Made by a program: the position numbers and the translations under genes. Under the pieces are notes generated by a model. It ran no database searches. It saw only the letters and a list, made by a program, of their open reading frames with translations, and was not told the DNA's origin. DNA of 64,000 nucleotides, from the NCBI RefSeq assembly GCF_021432385.1, contig NZ_JAEACT010000002.1, positions 186,001 through 250,000 on the forward strand. Direction: 5' to 3'. Positions 25,917-34,163 of this stretch are shown piece by piece; the first letter of the stretch is position 1; each line of letters opens with the position of its first letter. The DNA is from Clostridium hydrogenum (GTDB taxonomy: Bacteria; Bacillota; Clostridia; Clostridiales; Clostridiaceae).

Positions 25917-26849
25917 ATGCTTGAATTAATAAATCTCACAAAAAAATTCGGTGATTACACCGCTGTTGATAATATAAGTTTAAAGGTAGAAGATGGTGAA
26001 GTTTTTGGACTACTTGGGCCAAATGGAGCTGGTAAATCTACAACAGTATCTATGATAAGTACAGTTAAAGCACCTACTAGTGGGGAAATAAAAATCAATG
26101 GTATGTCACTTAGTAAGAGCCCTATTGAAGCTAAAAAGATAATGGGAATAGTTCCGCAAGATATAGCCTTATATGGAGCCTTAAGTGCAAAAGACAACTT
26201 AGAATTCTTTGGCAGCCTTTACGGACTTTCAAGTAAAGAAATAAAAAAAAGATGCGATGAGGTTCTTGAGATAATTGAATTAAAGGATAAGAAAAATCAA
26301 GCTGTTGGTGAATTTTCTGGCGGTATGAAAAGAAGAGTAAATATAGGTGTTGCACTAATGAACAATCCTAAACTATTAATACTTGATGAACCTACTGTTG
26401 GCATAGACCCGCAATCTAGAAACCATATACTCGAAACAGTCAAAAGATTAAACGAAGAAAGAGGCATGACTGTAATTTACACAAGTCATTACATGGAAGA
26501 AGTTGAGTTTCTCTGCAAAAGAGTTGCCATAGTTGATCATGGAAAGCTAATAGTTCTTGGAACGAAAGAGGAACTTAAAGAAAAAATAGATGCTTGTGAC
26601 ACTTTAACTTTAAACTACAGCTCGGCAAACAAAAAAGCACTTGAAGCCATAAAAATTATAGACGGCATAGAAAAAGTAACTATTGATAAAAATGAAATTT
26701 ATATGCTTGTATCTCCTAATAAAACAAATGCAATGGATGTTATTGATAAGGTTAGAGGACTTGGAATAAAACTTAAGAGCTTCAAATACGAAGAAGTAAA
26801 CTTAGAAAGTATATTCCTTCAAGTAACCGGCAAATCCTTAAGAGAATAA
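25917..26849 (+). CDS. ABC transporter ATP-binding protein (LnrL-like)
   Basis: A 310-residue nucleotide-binding subunit with intact motifs: Walker A GPNGAGKST, Q-loop, signature EFSGGMKRRV, Walker B LLILDEPTVGID and a switch His in TSHYMEE. The C-terminal extension after residue 220 is typical of drug-export ABC-2 systems. It is the first gene of a three- or four-gene operon with two ABC-2 permeases and a small membrane protein, next to a divergently encoded two-component system. It probably exports a membrane-active antibiotic or lipid. Confidence 0.94.
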   Translation: MLELINLTKKFGDYTAVDNISLKVEDGEVFGLLGPNGAGKSTTVSMISTVKAPTSGEIKINGMSLSKSPIEAKKIMGIVPQDIALYGALSAKDNLEFFGSLYGLSSKEIKKRCDEVLEIIELKDKKNQAVGEFSGGMKRRVNIGVALMNNPKLLILDEPTVGIDPQSRNHILETVKRLNEERGMTVIYTSHYMEEVEFLCKRVAIVDHGKLIVLGTKEELKEKIDACDTLTLNYSSANKKALEAIKIIDGIEKVTIDKNEIYMLVSPNKTNAMDVIDKVRGLGIKLKSFKYEEVNLESIFLQVTGKSLRE

Positions 26850-26864
26850 AGAGGAGGAATTATT

Positions 26865-28121
26865 TTGATTAGATTATTAAAACTAATTTTGCTAGATTTA
26901 AAATTGCTTTCAAAAACTAAAGTATTTTATTTAAAATTAATACTTTTTCCAATTGCTATAGTCTTAATTTTAGGAACTGCCTTTGGAAATTCTGATTCCA
27001 GTAAGCCTGCTTCAAAATTCCAACTTGGTTTTTATAGCGAAGATTCTACTGTTACAGAAAATAATCAAAACTTCTCTCTTGGAGAAACTCTTAAAAGTGA
27101 AGTTTTAGAATCTAAAGATGCAAAATCGTATTTTACCATAAAAAAAATAAGCAGTTACAGCGAAGGGCAAAAAATGGTTAAAGATAAAAAAATAGCAGCC
27201 TTCGTATATGTACCAAAAAACTTTACAAAAGCTTATTTGGATGATACAAAAACCAATATTTCATTAATTGCTGATAATAGCAGCATCTTAGATAAAATGA
27301 TTGTAAAAAACATTTTAGATAGATTCAATGAAAATATACGAACTATAAGAATTGAAGAAAATGAAGTTCTTTCAAAAGCTACACTTTCTACTCCTAATTT
27401 ACAGTTTCTTATTAGTAAAATTCAAACTACAGACTATTCTTCTGAACTTTCTACTGTATCAACAAATAAAAATATTAAATCTGTTAGTGTAATGACATAT
27501 TGTACAATTGCTATATGCGTGATGTTTTCAATATTAACCGCTCTTGAACTTTCTCACAGTATAGTTGAGGATAAATTAAACAATACTCAATTTAGAATAA
27601 AAACAACTCCTGCTCTCGATATTCAATATGCTCTTGGCAAAATACTTGGTATTATCCTGGCTATTACTGTGCAAATGTCCATAGTATTAACAGCATGTCA
27701 TTTAATATTTGGTGCAGATTTAGGAAATCCTCTGTATCTTCTTATAGTAACTATTTGTTATGGTTTTACTGTAGGTTCCATAGTATTTTGTGTTGGCACA
27801 GTGGCTAAGGATCAAAGCTCTATATCAAGCTATGCTTCCGCTGTTCTTTGGGGCTTAAGCATTTTAGGTGGAAGTATTATTCAAAAGAATGCTCTCCCAG
27901 CTGCTCTTCAAAAAATTCAGCAAATAGTTCCTAACGGTAAAGCAATAAACTGCTATTTAAAAGTATGTGAAGGCAGTAATTTTATGGCTACCTCTGTAGA
28001 TCTTTTAGAGCTTCTTGGTTTAGGCATAGTATTTCTTGTAATTTCAATGCATTTTTATAGATATACCGGCTCAACTACCAAAATCAATTTGCATCATAAT
28101 GCCCAGAAAACGGCATTTTGA
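26865..28121 (+). CDS. ABC-2 type permease (LnrM-like) with repeat-encoded C-terminus
   Basis: A 418-residue permease: one N-terminal helix, a large extracytoplasmic domain to about residue 210, then five helices. The TTG start follows GAGGAGG. The last 20 or so residues (from about 399) are read from a family D repeat, including the stop codon, so the original C-terminus has been replaced or lengthened. It forms an exporter with the second permease gene downstream and the ATPase upstream. Confidence 0.88.
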   Translation: MIRLLKLILLDLKLLSKTKVFYLKLILFPIAIVLILGTAFGNSDSSKPASKFQLGFYSEDSTVTENNQNFSLGETLKSEVLESKDAKSYFTIKKISSYSEGQKMVKDKKIAAFVYVPKNFTKAYLDDTKTNISLIADNSSILDKMIVKNILDRFNENIRTIRIEENEVLSKATLSTPNLQFLISKIQTTDYSSELSTVSTNKNIKSVSVMTYCTIAICVMFSILTALELSHSIVEDKLNNTQFRIKTTPALDIQYALGKILGIILAITVQMSIVLTACHLIFGADLGNPLYLLIVTICYGFTVGSIVFCVGTVAKDQSSISSYASAVLWGLSILGGSIIQKNALPAALQKIQQIVPNGKAINCYLKVCEGSNFMATSVDLLELLGLGIVFLVISMHFYRYTGSTTKINLHHNAQKTAF

Positions 28122-28155
28122 TATAAATTAATTTTGAAGTTTCGCATGGTATATC
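28060..28155. repeat. Family D palindromic element, copy 3 (inside permease gene end)
   Basis: Ends GATATACC and GGTATATC, core TAATGCCCAGAAAACGGCAT. It overlaps the last 60 bp of the permease gene at 26865 and supplies its stop. It is closely similar to copy 5 at 59194. Confidence 0.88.
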
Positions 28156-28204
28156 TTTAGTTCAAAAACTGCAACAAAATTAATTGAAAAAGGAGATAAC
28201 AAAA

Positions 28205-29356
28205 ATGTTAAGAATGATAAAAAATCAGTTAAAACTGCTGTTTAATAATAGAATTGCCATCTTCTTTGTTATTTTACTACCCATTGCCTTAACTTATGTT
28301 TTTTCAAGTGTTGGCTCCAATAACAAAATAGACTTATACTTTAGTGATTTAGATAAAAGTGCTTATTCTACAGAACTTGTAAACATGCTTAAAAGCAATA
28401 AAGATATAAATCTTATATCAACCTCAGAAACTGAAATACAAAAAAAAATTAATGACAATGATATTACAGAAGGCTTGATAATAGATAAAAATTTTGAAAC
28501 TAATCTTTTTAATGATAAAAAACTAGCTATAAAAATAATTGAAAACTACCCAAGTGCAGAAAGTTCTATAGTCAAGGAAGCTGTACTCGGTGAAGCAAGC
28601 ACTTTAAAAAAAATAGCTATGGACTCTCAAAGTATTTCTGATGGTTTAAATACTTCTAAAGCTAGCATATCAAGTGATTTACTTAAACAGTTAAAAGTCA
28701 AAACAAATATTTCCGTAGATGACAAAGGGGCTTCTGTAACCCAAGATAAAGTCACTACAAGCTTAATAGGTTTTCTTGCAATGTTTCTTTGGTTCGTTAT
28801 AATTCAGGGCTTTAGAACCTTAATTGAGGAAAAAGAAAATGATACCTTGGAAAGAATACTAAGTGCACCAATTAGTTATTCTAAATACCTTATATCTAAA
28901 ATAGCTTCAACTTATATATTTAGTCTTATTTTACTCGTAGTAACCTTAGCAATAGGAAAATATGCTTTTAATATAACCTTTGCGCAAAACCTAGCCGCAG
29001 AAGCTACTATATTTGCAATTTATCTATTTGCTATAACTGGAATTGTAATGCTATTTGTCCCTTTTATAAAAAGGCAGCAGACACTAACAATACTAGGTTC
29101 AGTACTAATGGCATTAACAGGAATGCTTGGCGGTTCCTTCTTTCCACTAGATGAAGTTTCTTCCAAGGTTATTCTAACACTTTCAAAGTTTACTCCAGAA
29201 TCTTGGGTAATAAGCTCCGTTTCAAATATTACATTTAATAATTCAACACTAAATTCTCAGATGACTTCAATAATTGTTCTTGCTGCCATGGGACTTGTAT
29301 CCCTTGTAATTTCTTATACATTACTAAATATTAAACTAAAAGCCGAAAAGGTATAG
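28205..29356 (+). CDS. ABC-2 type permease (LnrN-like)
   Basis: About 383 residues with the same topology as the preceding permease: an N-terminal helix, an outer domain, then five or six helices containing the ABC-2 segment EEKENDTLERILSAPISYSKY. The ATG at 28205 follows AAAGGAG; an in-frame TTG at 28184 is upstream of that site and unlikely. It is the partner of the 26865 permease in a heteromeric exporter. Confidence 0.88.
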   Translation: MLRMIKNQLKLLFNNRIAIFFVILLPIALTYVFSSVGSNNKIDLYFSDLDKSAYSTELVNMLKSNKDINLISTSETEIQKKINDNDITEGLIIDKNFETNLFNDKKLAIKIIENYPSAESSIVKEAVLGEASTLKKIAMDSQSISDGLNTSKASISSDLLKQLKVKTNISVDDKGASVTQDKVTTSLIGFLAMFLWFVIIQGFRTLIEEKENDTLERILSAPISYSKYLISKIASTYIFSLILLVVTLAIGKYAFNITFAQNLAAEATIFAIYLFAITGIVMLFVPFIKRQQTLTILGSVLMALTGMLGGSFFPLDEVSSKVILTLSKFTPESWVISSVSNITFNNSTLNSQMTSIIVLAAMGLVSLVISYTLLNIKLKAEKV

Positions 29357-29369
29357 GGAGGATTTTAAT

Positions 29370-29549
29370 ATGGATAACTCAACTATTTTGTGGGCAATTG
29401 CACTAATTTTAGGTATTTTACTTAATATATTTATTGGAAAGCTTGCTGTATTTATTTTCAAAAAAGATGGTACTGCTTCAAGATTTCCAATCAGATTTAT
29501 AGGCATCGTACTGGTTTTAAATTCAATTTCACATCTGTTCCATATCTAA
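29370..29549 (+). CDS. Small two-helix membrane protein, 59 residues
   Basis: A short gene 13 bp after the second permease, with GGGAGG before its ATG. It encodes two hydrophobic helices joined by a basic loop (FKKDGTASRFPIRF). Position and ribosome site support it as the last gene of the exporter operon, perhaps an accessory or regulatory subunit. I do not recognise a family. Confidence 0.7.
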   Translation: MDNSTILWAIALILGILLNIFIGKLAVFIFKKDGTASRFPIRFIGIVLVLNSISHLFHI

Positions 29550-29625
29550 ATAAAGATATACCCCCGTGAAGCTATTTCAAAACTAGAAATTGCATATGCC
29601 AATTTTATCCTTCTAGCATTGTTAA

Positions 29626-29830
29626 AATTCACAATTCACGATGCACAATTCACAATGAATGATAATTTACCTTTCGCGATGCTGAGGTAAATCTTAAACT
29701 TAAATGTTGTCAGCGTCTCTGATCACCATACATGGCGCAATTGCGTAAGCAATAAAAAAATAAATTTTAAGATTTTTCTACGCTCGCGTAGAAAAATCAT
29801 CCTTCGTTGTACTTTGTACTCTGTACTCTG
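29626..29830. repeat. Hybrid family B element (AATTCAC left end, GTAC right end)
   Basis: The left boundary is the AATTCACAATTCACGATGCAC type, whereas the right boundary is the TACTTTGTACTCTG type. Internal modules are standard, but with a degenerate GTTGTCAGCGTCTCTGATCAC hairpin. The mixed ends show recombination between two boundary types. Confidence 0.85.
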
Positions 29831-29839
29831 AGTTAAAAT

Positions 29840-30412
29840 CTATTCATTTATATACTTATACTCATAAACAATCTTACCTTTATTATCTAACCCTCTTAAT
29901 GAAATCAACTTATCTTTAGACTTGTACTTATCAAAACAAAATACAAACAGCTTATCCGAAGCAATTTTATAATTCATAGAATTAATTTTTCCATCCTTTT
30001 TAAATTGCAAATTTACTGTAGCAATACTTGAATCATTCACACATCCAAAAACCGTATATATGTACGAATCAGTCCCCATTGAACTGCATTGCTCAAAATG
30101 CGAAATTTTATCAGAATATTTTATTGGACATCCTGCACCTCCACTACCCGGATACCACTTTATAAATTTCTTTTCTATAGGTGCTGCTGAAATCCAATTT
30201 TTATACTTTCCAAAAAATACTTTACCGTTCTTTACATCAATGACCTTTTTTATTTCCGATGGTCCATAGTGCATTGTCCTTTCAGATGACCTATAAGCCC
30301 CAATAGCAGAAAAACTTCCAAATGAAAATATATAATAATATACACATATAGATAATAAAATAATTGCCACTATCCACTCAATCACAGCAAATACTCTCTT
30401 TCTTAAGTTCAT
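29840..30412 (-). CDS. Membrane-anchored protein of unknown function
   Basis: 190 residues: one N-terminal helix (residues 10-32), then an extracytoplasmic domain with three or four cysteines and mixed strands. No family recognised. The start overlaps the stop of the preceding gene at 30409 (ATGA), so the two are co-translated. A family B element follows directly after its stop. Confidence 0.6.
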   Translation of the reverse strand: MNLRKRVFAVIEWIVAIILLSICVYYYIFSFGSFSAIGAYRSSERTMHYGPSEIKKVIDVKNGKVFFGKYKNWISAAPIEKKFIKWYPGSGGAGCPIKYSDKISHFEQCSSMGTDSYIYTVFGCVNDSSIATVNLQFKKDGKINSMNYKIASDKLFVFCFDKYKSKDKLISLRGLDNKGKIVYEYKYINE

Positions 30413-30873
30413 ATATTTTTCCCACCTTTGCAGGGTATTTTTAGTTCTGCTTTTCTATCATAACATTGAAGTCTTAACGTTATTTCCTTGCAATCTTTGG
30501 GGACTTTTTCATATTGAGTTATTTCTTCTCCTCCCCACAGCTTTCCTCTGCCTTCACCAGTACTATTAAAATATCTCTTGCCTTTGTCATCATACATTTC
30601 TATTGACCCAAAGTCGAAACTCCACCCTATCTCAAGTGAAACATATCTTGCTCTTATATATACATGTTTATCAGTAATTATCACCCTTTGAATTATTATA
30701 GACGCGTTGTCTATTTTCCACTTTTTATTTACCTCTATAACTTTTGCATTCTCTCCAATCATTATTTTTTTCCAATAACTATTTAAATATTTTCCTGATG
30801 GTATGCTAGTTAGTATTATAGGTATTAATAAAATACTGCAAATGATAATAATTGTACGCCTAAATTTTTTCAC
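30409..30873 (-). CDS. Secreted or membrane-anchored protein of unknown function
   Basis: 154 residues with an N-terminal helix or uncleaved signal and a beta-rich outer domain (KHVYIRARYVSLEIGWSFDF, then EITLRLQCYDRKAELKIP). The fold looks like an immunoglobulin-type sandwich, as in DUF5643-like domains, but this is only an impression. It is the first gene of a two-gene unit with 29840-30412. Confidence 0.55.
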   Translation of the reverse strand: MKKFRRTIIIICSILLIPIILTSIPSGKYLNSYWKKIMIGENAKVIEVNKKWKIDNASIIIQRVIITDKHVYIRARYVSLEIGWSFDFGSIEMYDDKGKRYFNSTGEGRGKLWGGEEITQYEKVPKDCKEITLRLQCYDRKAELKIPCKGGKNI

Positions 30874-30952
30874 TTTATCCCCCCTATCTTAATATTTTAC
30901 CAATAAAACACACTTATCCCAATTATACTATACCATAGTAAAGTTATTCTAC

Positions 30953-31034
30953 TAAAACCAATAAATATAGGGCGAAAATCTTGAAATTTCTTAATTTTTA
31001 AGATTTTCGCCCTTAGATTTATGCCTTTTATTTA
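30953..31034. repeat. Family C stem-loop, internally deleted
   Basis: Arms AATAAATATAGGGCGAAAAT and its complement around AAATTTCTTAATTTTT. It matches the outer parts of the long C elements but lacks the conserved loop. It lies just after the racemase gene and probably terminates it. Confidence 0.7.
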
Positions 31035-31051
31035 AGGCACATTAAAGAAAA

Positions 31052-31747
31052 TTACTCGGCAAGTGCAAATTCCACAGCTGAAACTCCATGTATTGTTGTT
31101 GTATCAAAAACAGTAACAGAAACATCCTTTTGCTTTATTAATAATGGTATTTCCGTGCATCCAAGCACTACTCCTTCAGCACCTTTGGCTTGCAATTTGC
31201 TTATTATTTCTTTATATTTCTCTCTTGAAGTATCCTTTAAAATACCCTTACAAAGTTCTTCGTAAATAATTTTATGGACAACTTCTCTATCAGCTACCTC
31301 TGGAATAATTACATCAATATTAAACTTGTTCTTTAACACTTTCTTATAAAAGTCCTGCTCCATAGTAAATTTAGTTCCAAGAAGTCCAACCTTTTTAATT
31401 CCTTTTTCAATTATTTTTTCTCCAGTCACTTCTGCTATGTGTAGAACCTTTATTCCCGCTTCTCTTTCTATATCCTCTGCCATTTTATGCATAGTATTAG
31501 TGCATATTACAATAAAATCAGCCCCCGCGCTTTTAAGTGCTTTAGCTGCATCAACCATAATATCTGTTAGTTCCTTCCACTTACCTTGATGCTGCAAAAG
31601 TTCTATTTCTTCAAAATCCACAGAATACATTATGCACTTTGCAGAGTGAAGCTCACCTAATTTTAATTTAACAGTTTCATTTATGATTTTATAATATTCA
31701 AGTGATGATTCCCAGCTCATTCCTCCAATTAAACCAATTGTCTTCAA
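31052..31747 (-). CDS. Aspartate/glutamate racemase family protein
   Basis: 231 residues. The two catalytic cysteines are present: ICTNTMHKMAEDI in the first half and VLGCTEIPLLI in the second, as in aspartate racemase RacD and relatives. The N-terminal MKTIGLIGGMSWESS is characteristic. The TTG start is supported by AAGGAGATG. It interconverts L- and D-aspartate (or a related amino acid), for cell wall or signalling use. Monocistronic. Confidence 0.88.
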   Translation of the reverse strand: MKTIGLIGGMSWESSLEYYKIINETVKLKLGELHSAKCIMYSVDFEEIELLQHQGKWKELTDIMVDAAKALKSAGADFIVICTNTMHKMAEDIEREAGIKVLHIAEVTGEKIIEKGIKKVGLLGTKFTMEQDFYKKVLKNKFNIDVIIPEVADREVVHKIIYEELCKGILKDTSREKYKEIISKLQAKGAEGVVLGCTEIPLLIKQKDVSVTVFDTTTIHGVSAVEFALAE

Positions 31748-31842
31748 TTAAAACATCTCCTTTTAATTCCAGATCTCTGGAAAGTGCTTTTTTAAAAATA
31801 AACTATAACTCAAATTAGGATAACTTTTTAAGTTGTTTTTAT

Positions 31843-32244
31843 CTAATGTTCTGATTTCATAATTTTATTTGATATCAAAACTTTTTTTAATTTTTCATTA
31901 CACTTAAGTACTCCAAAAACTTCTATTGAATTTATAGCCTTTAATGCTAGTTCTTCTGAAATATCATCTTTAAGTACTAATACCCCCAAAAATTTAATAT
32001 TCATTTTCTCATTATTGTTAACATGTCTCTCTAAGTCACCCTTATCAAAATATCCTATTCCTACATTGAATTGTTTTCTTATTATTATATCCTTTACTAC
32101 AACATCATGTTTACCTAACTGATTTCTAATAGCTGTCTTTATAAAATCAGTTCGATTTGAATAAAAACCCTCACTTATTAATAAATCAATATTTCCTAAA
32201 TCAACAGCGTTAACATTCACTGTTACCTTTTCTAAATTAGCCAA
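31843..32244 (-). CDS. Ribbon-helix-helix protein with C-terminal sensor-like domain
   Basis: About 133 residues. Residues 1-45 form a CopG/Arc-type ribbon-helix-helix (KVTVNVNAVDLGNIDLLI, then SNRTDFIKTAIRNQL). The C-terminal 80 residues (KDIIIRKQFNVGIGYFDKGD, then ALKAINSIEVFGVLKC) are of unknown type. The TTG start, set by GGAGTGATTAA, is identical in layout to the shorter paralogue at 32674. Likely a transcription regulator. Confidence 0.65.
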   Translation of the reverse strand: MANLEKVTVNVNAVDLGNIDLLISEGFYSNRTDFIKTAIRNQLGKHDVVVKDIIIRKQFNVGIGYFDKGDLERHVNNNEKMNIKFLGVLVLKDDISEELALKAINSIEVFGVLKCNEKLKKVLISNKIMKSEH

Positions 32245-32282
32245 ATTAATCACTCCAATATTATTTATTATAAATATAGTTA

Positions 32283-32625
32283 TACCAGTTCAACTATTGA
32301 AATTGCTAATACCAAATTCATCCTGTTAAATTACAATTTGAATCAGAGTAGAGAGTAAAGAGTAGAGTGTAGAGTGATGGTTGATTTTTCTCCGCTATCG
32401 CTGCGAAAAATCTAAAAACTTATTTTTTTATTGCTGCGCAATGGCACCATATATGGTTCTCAGCGAAGCTGACACCATTTAAGTTTAAGATTTACCTGAG
32501 AGAAGCGAAAGGCAAATCATCATTCACTGTACTCTGTACTCTGTACTCTGTACTCCGTACTCTGTGTTAAATTGTAATTTGTCAGGAGAAACTTGGCATT
32601 TTCAATTTCAATGTTCCAAGTTGTA
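32283..32625. repeat. Family B element inserted in another inverted repeat
   Basis: The outer repeat has arms around TCCTGTTAAATTACAATTTG (left) and TTAAATTGTAATTTGTCAGG (right), continuing to TTGAAATTG on both sides. Inserted between the arms at 32345-32574 is a B element whose left tandem repeats are degenerate (AGAGTAGAGAGTAAAGAGTAG) and whose right ones are clean TACTCTG units. This nesting shows the order of events. It separates two ribbon-helix-helix paralogues. Confidence 0.8.
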
Positions 32626-32673
32626 CATCTGTGTATACTCCATACAGCGTATATAAAAAATTTAATAAAAAAA

Positions 32674-32892
32674 CTACCCTATTTTTATAATTATTTCATT
32701 TACCACAGAATCATGGTTATCCAAATGATTTGTAGCGGGCCTTTTTGTAGCATTTTGCTTATTTAAATATTCTTTAATAGCTTCCTTTACAAAATGAGTT
32801 CTACTTAAATATCTCCCATTACTTACACATGAATCAATACTTTTCAAATCATCAATATTGATATTTACAATTATCTCCTCCATCATATACAA
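32674..32892 (-). CDS. Short ribbon-helix-helix protein, paralogue of 31843 gene
   Basis: About 72 residues: a ribbon-helix-helix domain (EIIVNINIDDLKSIDSCV, then SRTHFVKEAIKEYL) and a tail ending VVNEIIIKIG, which lines up with VVKDIIIRKQFNVGIGYF of the longer paralogue. The C-terminal domain is therefore missing. The upstream sequence AGGAGTGATTAATTTG matches that of the paralogue, so both arose by duplication. It could act as a dominant partner or simply be a truncated copy. Confidence 0.6.
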   Translation of the reverse strand: MYMMEEIIVNINIDDLKSIDSCVSNGRYLSRTHFVKEAIKEYLNKQNATKRPATNHLDNHDSVVNEIIIKIG

Positions 32893-33015
32893 ATTAATCA
32901 CTCCTAATACATCATTTTACATAATTATATACTCCACACAGAGTATTGTCAACTTACATGGAGATGGTTATATTTATTTTTTTATAAATTGTGTAAATAA
33001 ATTCAATAAAAAATC

Positions 33016-33124
33016 AGAGTACAGTGAATGCTGCTCAGTAAAGCTGACAACATTTAAGTTCAAGATTTACCTGACGTAAGGAAAGGTAAATCCTCCTTCA
33101 CTGTACTCTGTACTTTGTACTCTG
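33016..33124. repeat. Family B element, internally deleted
   Basis: It has AGAGTAC, then the GCTGACAACATTTAAGTT and TTTACCTGACGTAAGGAAAG modules, then TACTCTGTACTTTGTACTCTG. The half containing GTAGCAAAGC and GCGATTGCG is absent. It ends just after the DUF4438 stop. Confidence 0.8.
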
Positions 33125-33143
33125 CTTTAATATATCTTTTCCT

Positions 33144-34001
33144 CTACTCCACCCCCATGTAGTCTGCTATATTAGCCTTGTCCTTTATAACCGCTTCAAT
33201 AATAGGTTTTTTACTTGAAAGAATAGTTGTTATTCCAGGGCCATGTCCAGCTTTTATACAATCGCTGTGAACTACAACTCCAATAGAAACAGCACCCTTT
33301 AAGTATCCTCTTCCATAAGTGTTATCACAATCTTGAAGTAATACTAAATCTCCAAATCTCAATTTATCCAAGCCCAACCTTTTAATTTCAGCCATGTCTT
33401 CAGTCATTATGTCATAATCACCTGAATGTGCATTGTTAGATCCAATACCTGAACCCATCAAATATGGAGGAACTATTCCAACTACAGGGACTTTAATTTT
33501 TTCACCAGCTTCTTCAATTCCTAGCTTCTCAAATAAATCTGGATCAATACTCATAACATGAATATCTTTATGGTCTTCAAGCTTCAAGCCTTGTCCATAT
33601 GCCTTGATCATTATCTTGTCATCTATCGCCAAGTTTTCTAAGTCTTCACTTTTAAAATATATTAATACGTGATCTATTCCACCATGCATTCCAGTTACAT
33701 ATCCCTTAGCTCCTTTAGCATCTCCAGAAACTACTTTAGCCTCATTTCCAATACAAGCAAAAGTCATCACTGCTGCATTTTCAGTTGCATTTTCATTTTT
33801 AATTGATACTCCCGGCTCAACATGATCTCCCGACCAACCAAAAGCCGAATCTCCAACTTTTACATTGTAAGAAATACCACCTGTAGCAGGAAGTACACAT
33901 GGCTCTCCATCATAAGATATTCTGTAATTTCCGCCTGTTGGATGATGTACCTTTCCTTGAACAGACCATTTTACCACTTTTTCTTTATTTGTCTTTATCA
34001 T
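33144..34001 (-). CDS. DUF4438 domain protein
   Basis: 285 residues, soluble. The sequence fits the conserved DUF4438 family throughout (GEPCVLPATGGISYNVKVGD, then MHGGIDHVLIYF, then VGIVPPYLMGSGIGSNNAHS). The function is unknown. GAGGTGATTTCAAT precedes the ATG. Monocistronic, followed by a family B repeat. Confidence 0.85.
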   Translation of the reverse strand: MIKTNKEKVVKWSVQGKVHHPTGGNYRISYDGEPCVLPATGGISYNVKVGDSAFGWSGDHVEPGVSIKNENATENAAVMTFACIGNEAKVVSGDAKGAKGYVTGMHGGIDHVLIYFKSEDLENLAIDDKIMIKAYGQGLKLEDHKDIHVMSIDPDLFEKLGIEEAGEKIKVPVVGIVPPYLMGSGIGSNNAHSGDYDIMTEDMAEIKRLGLDKLRFGDLVLLQDCDNTYGRGYLKGAVSIGVVVHSDCIKAGHGPGITTILSSKKPIIEAVIKDKANIADYMGVE

Positions 34002-34163
34002 ATTGAAATCACCTCAAAAATTTTATTAATATATTTAGTATAGTCTAGCAGAAAATTTAATACAACATAAACACTTTATGTTATACTAAGTTTGTCAATA
34101 TATCAATTAAAACTACATATAATTATAATGGTCCAAACTTCACTGTAAAGGAGGAAGGTATTT

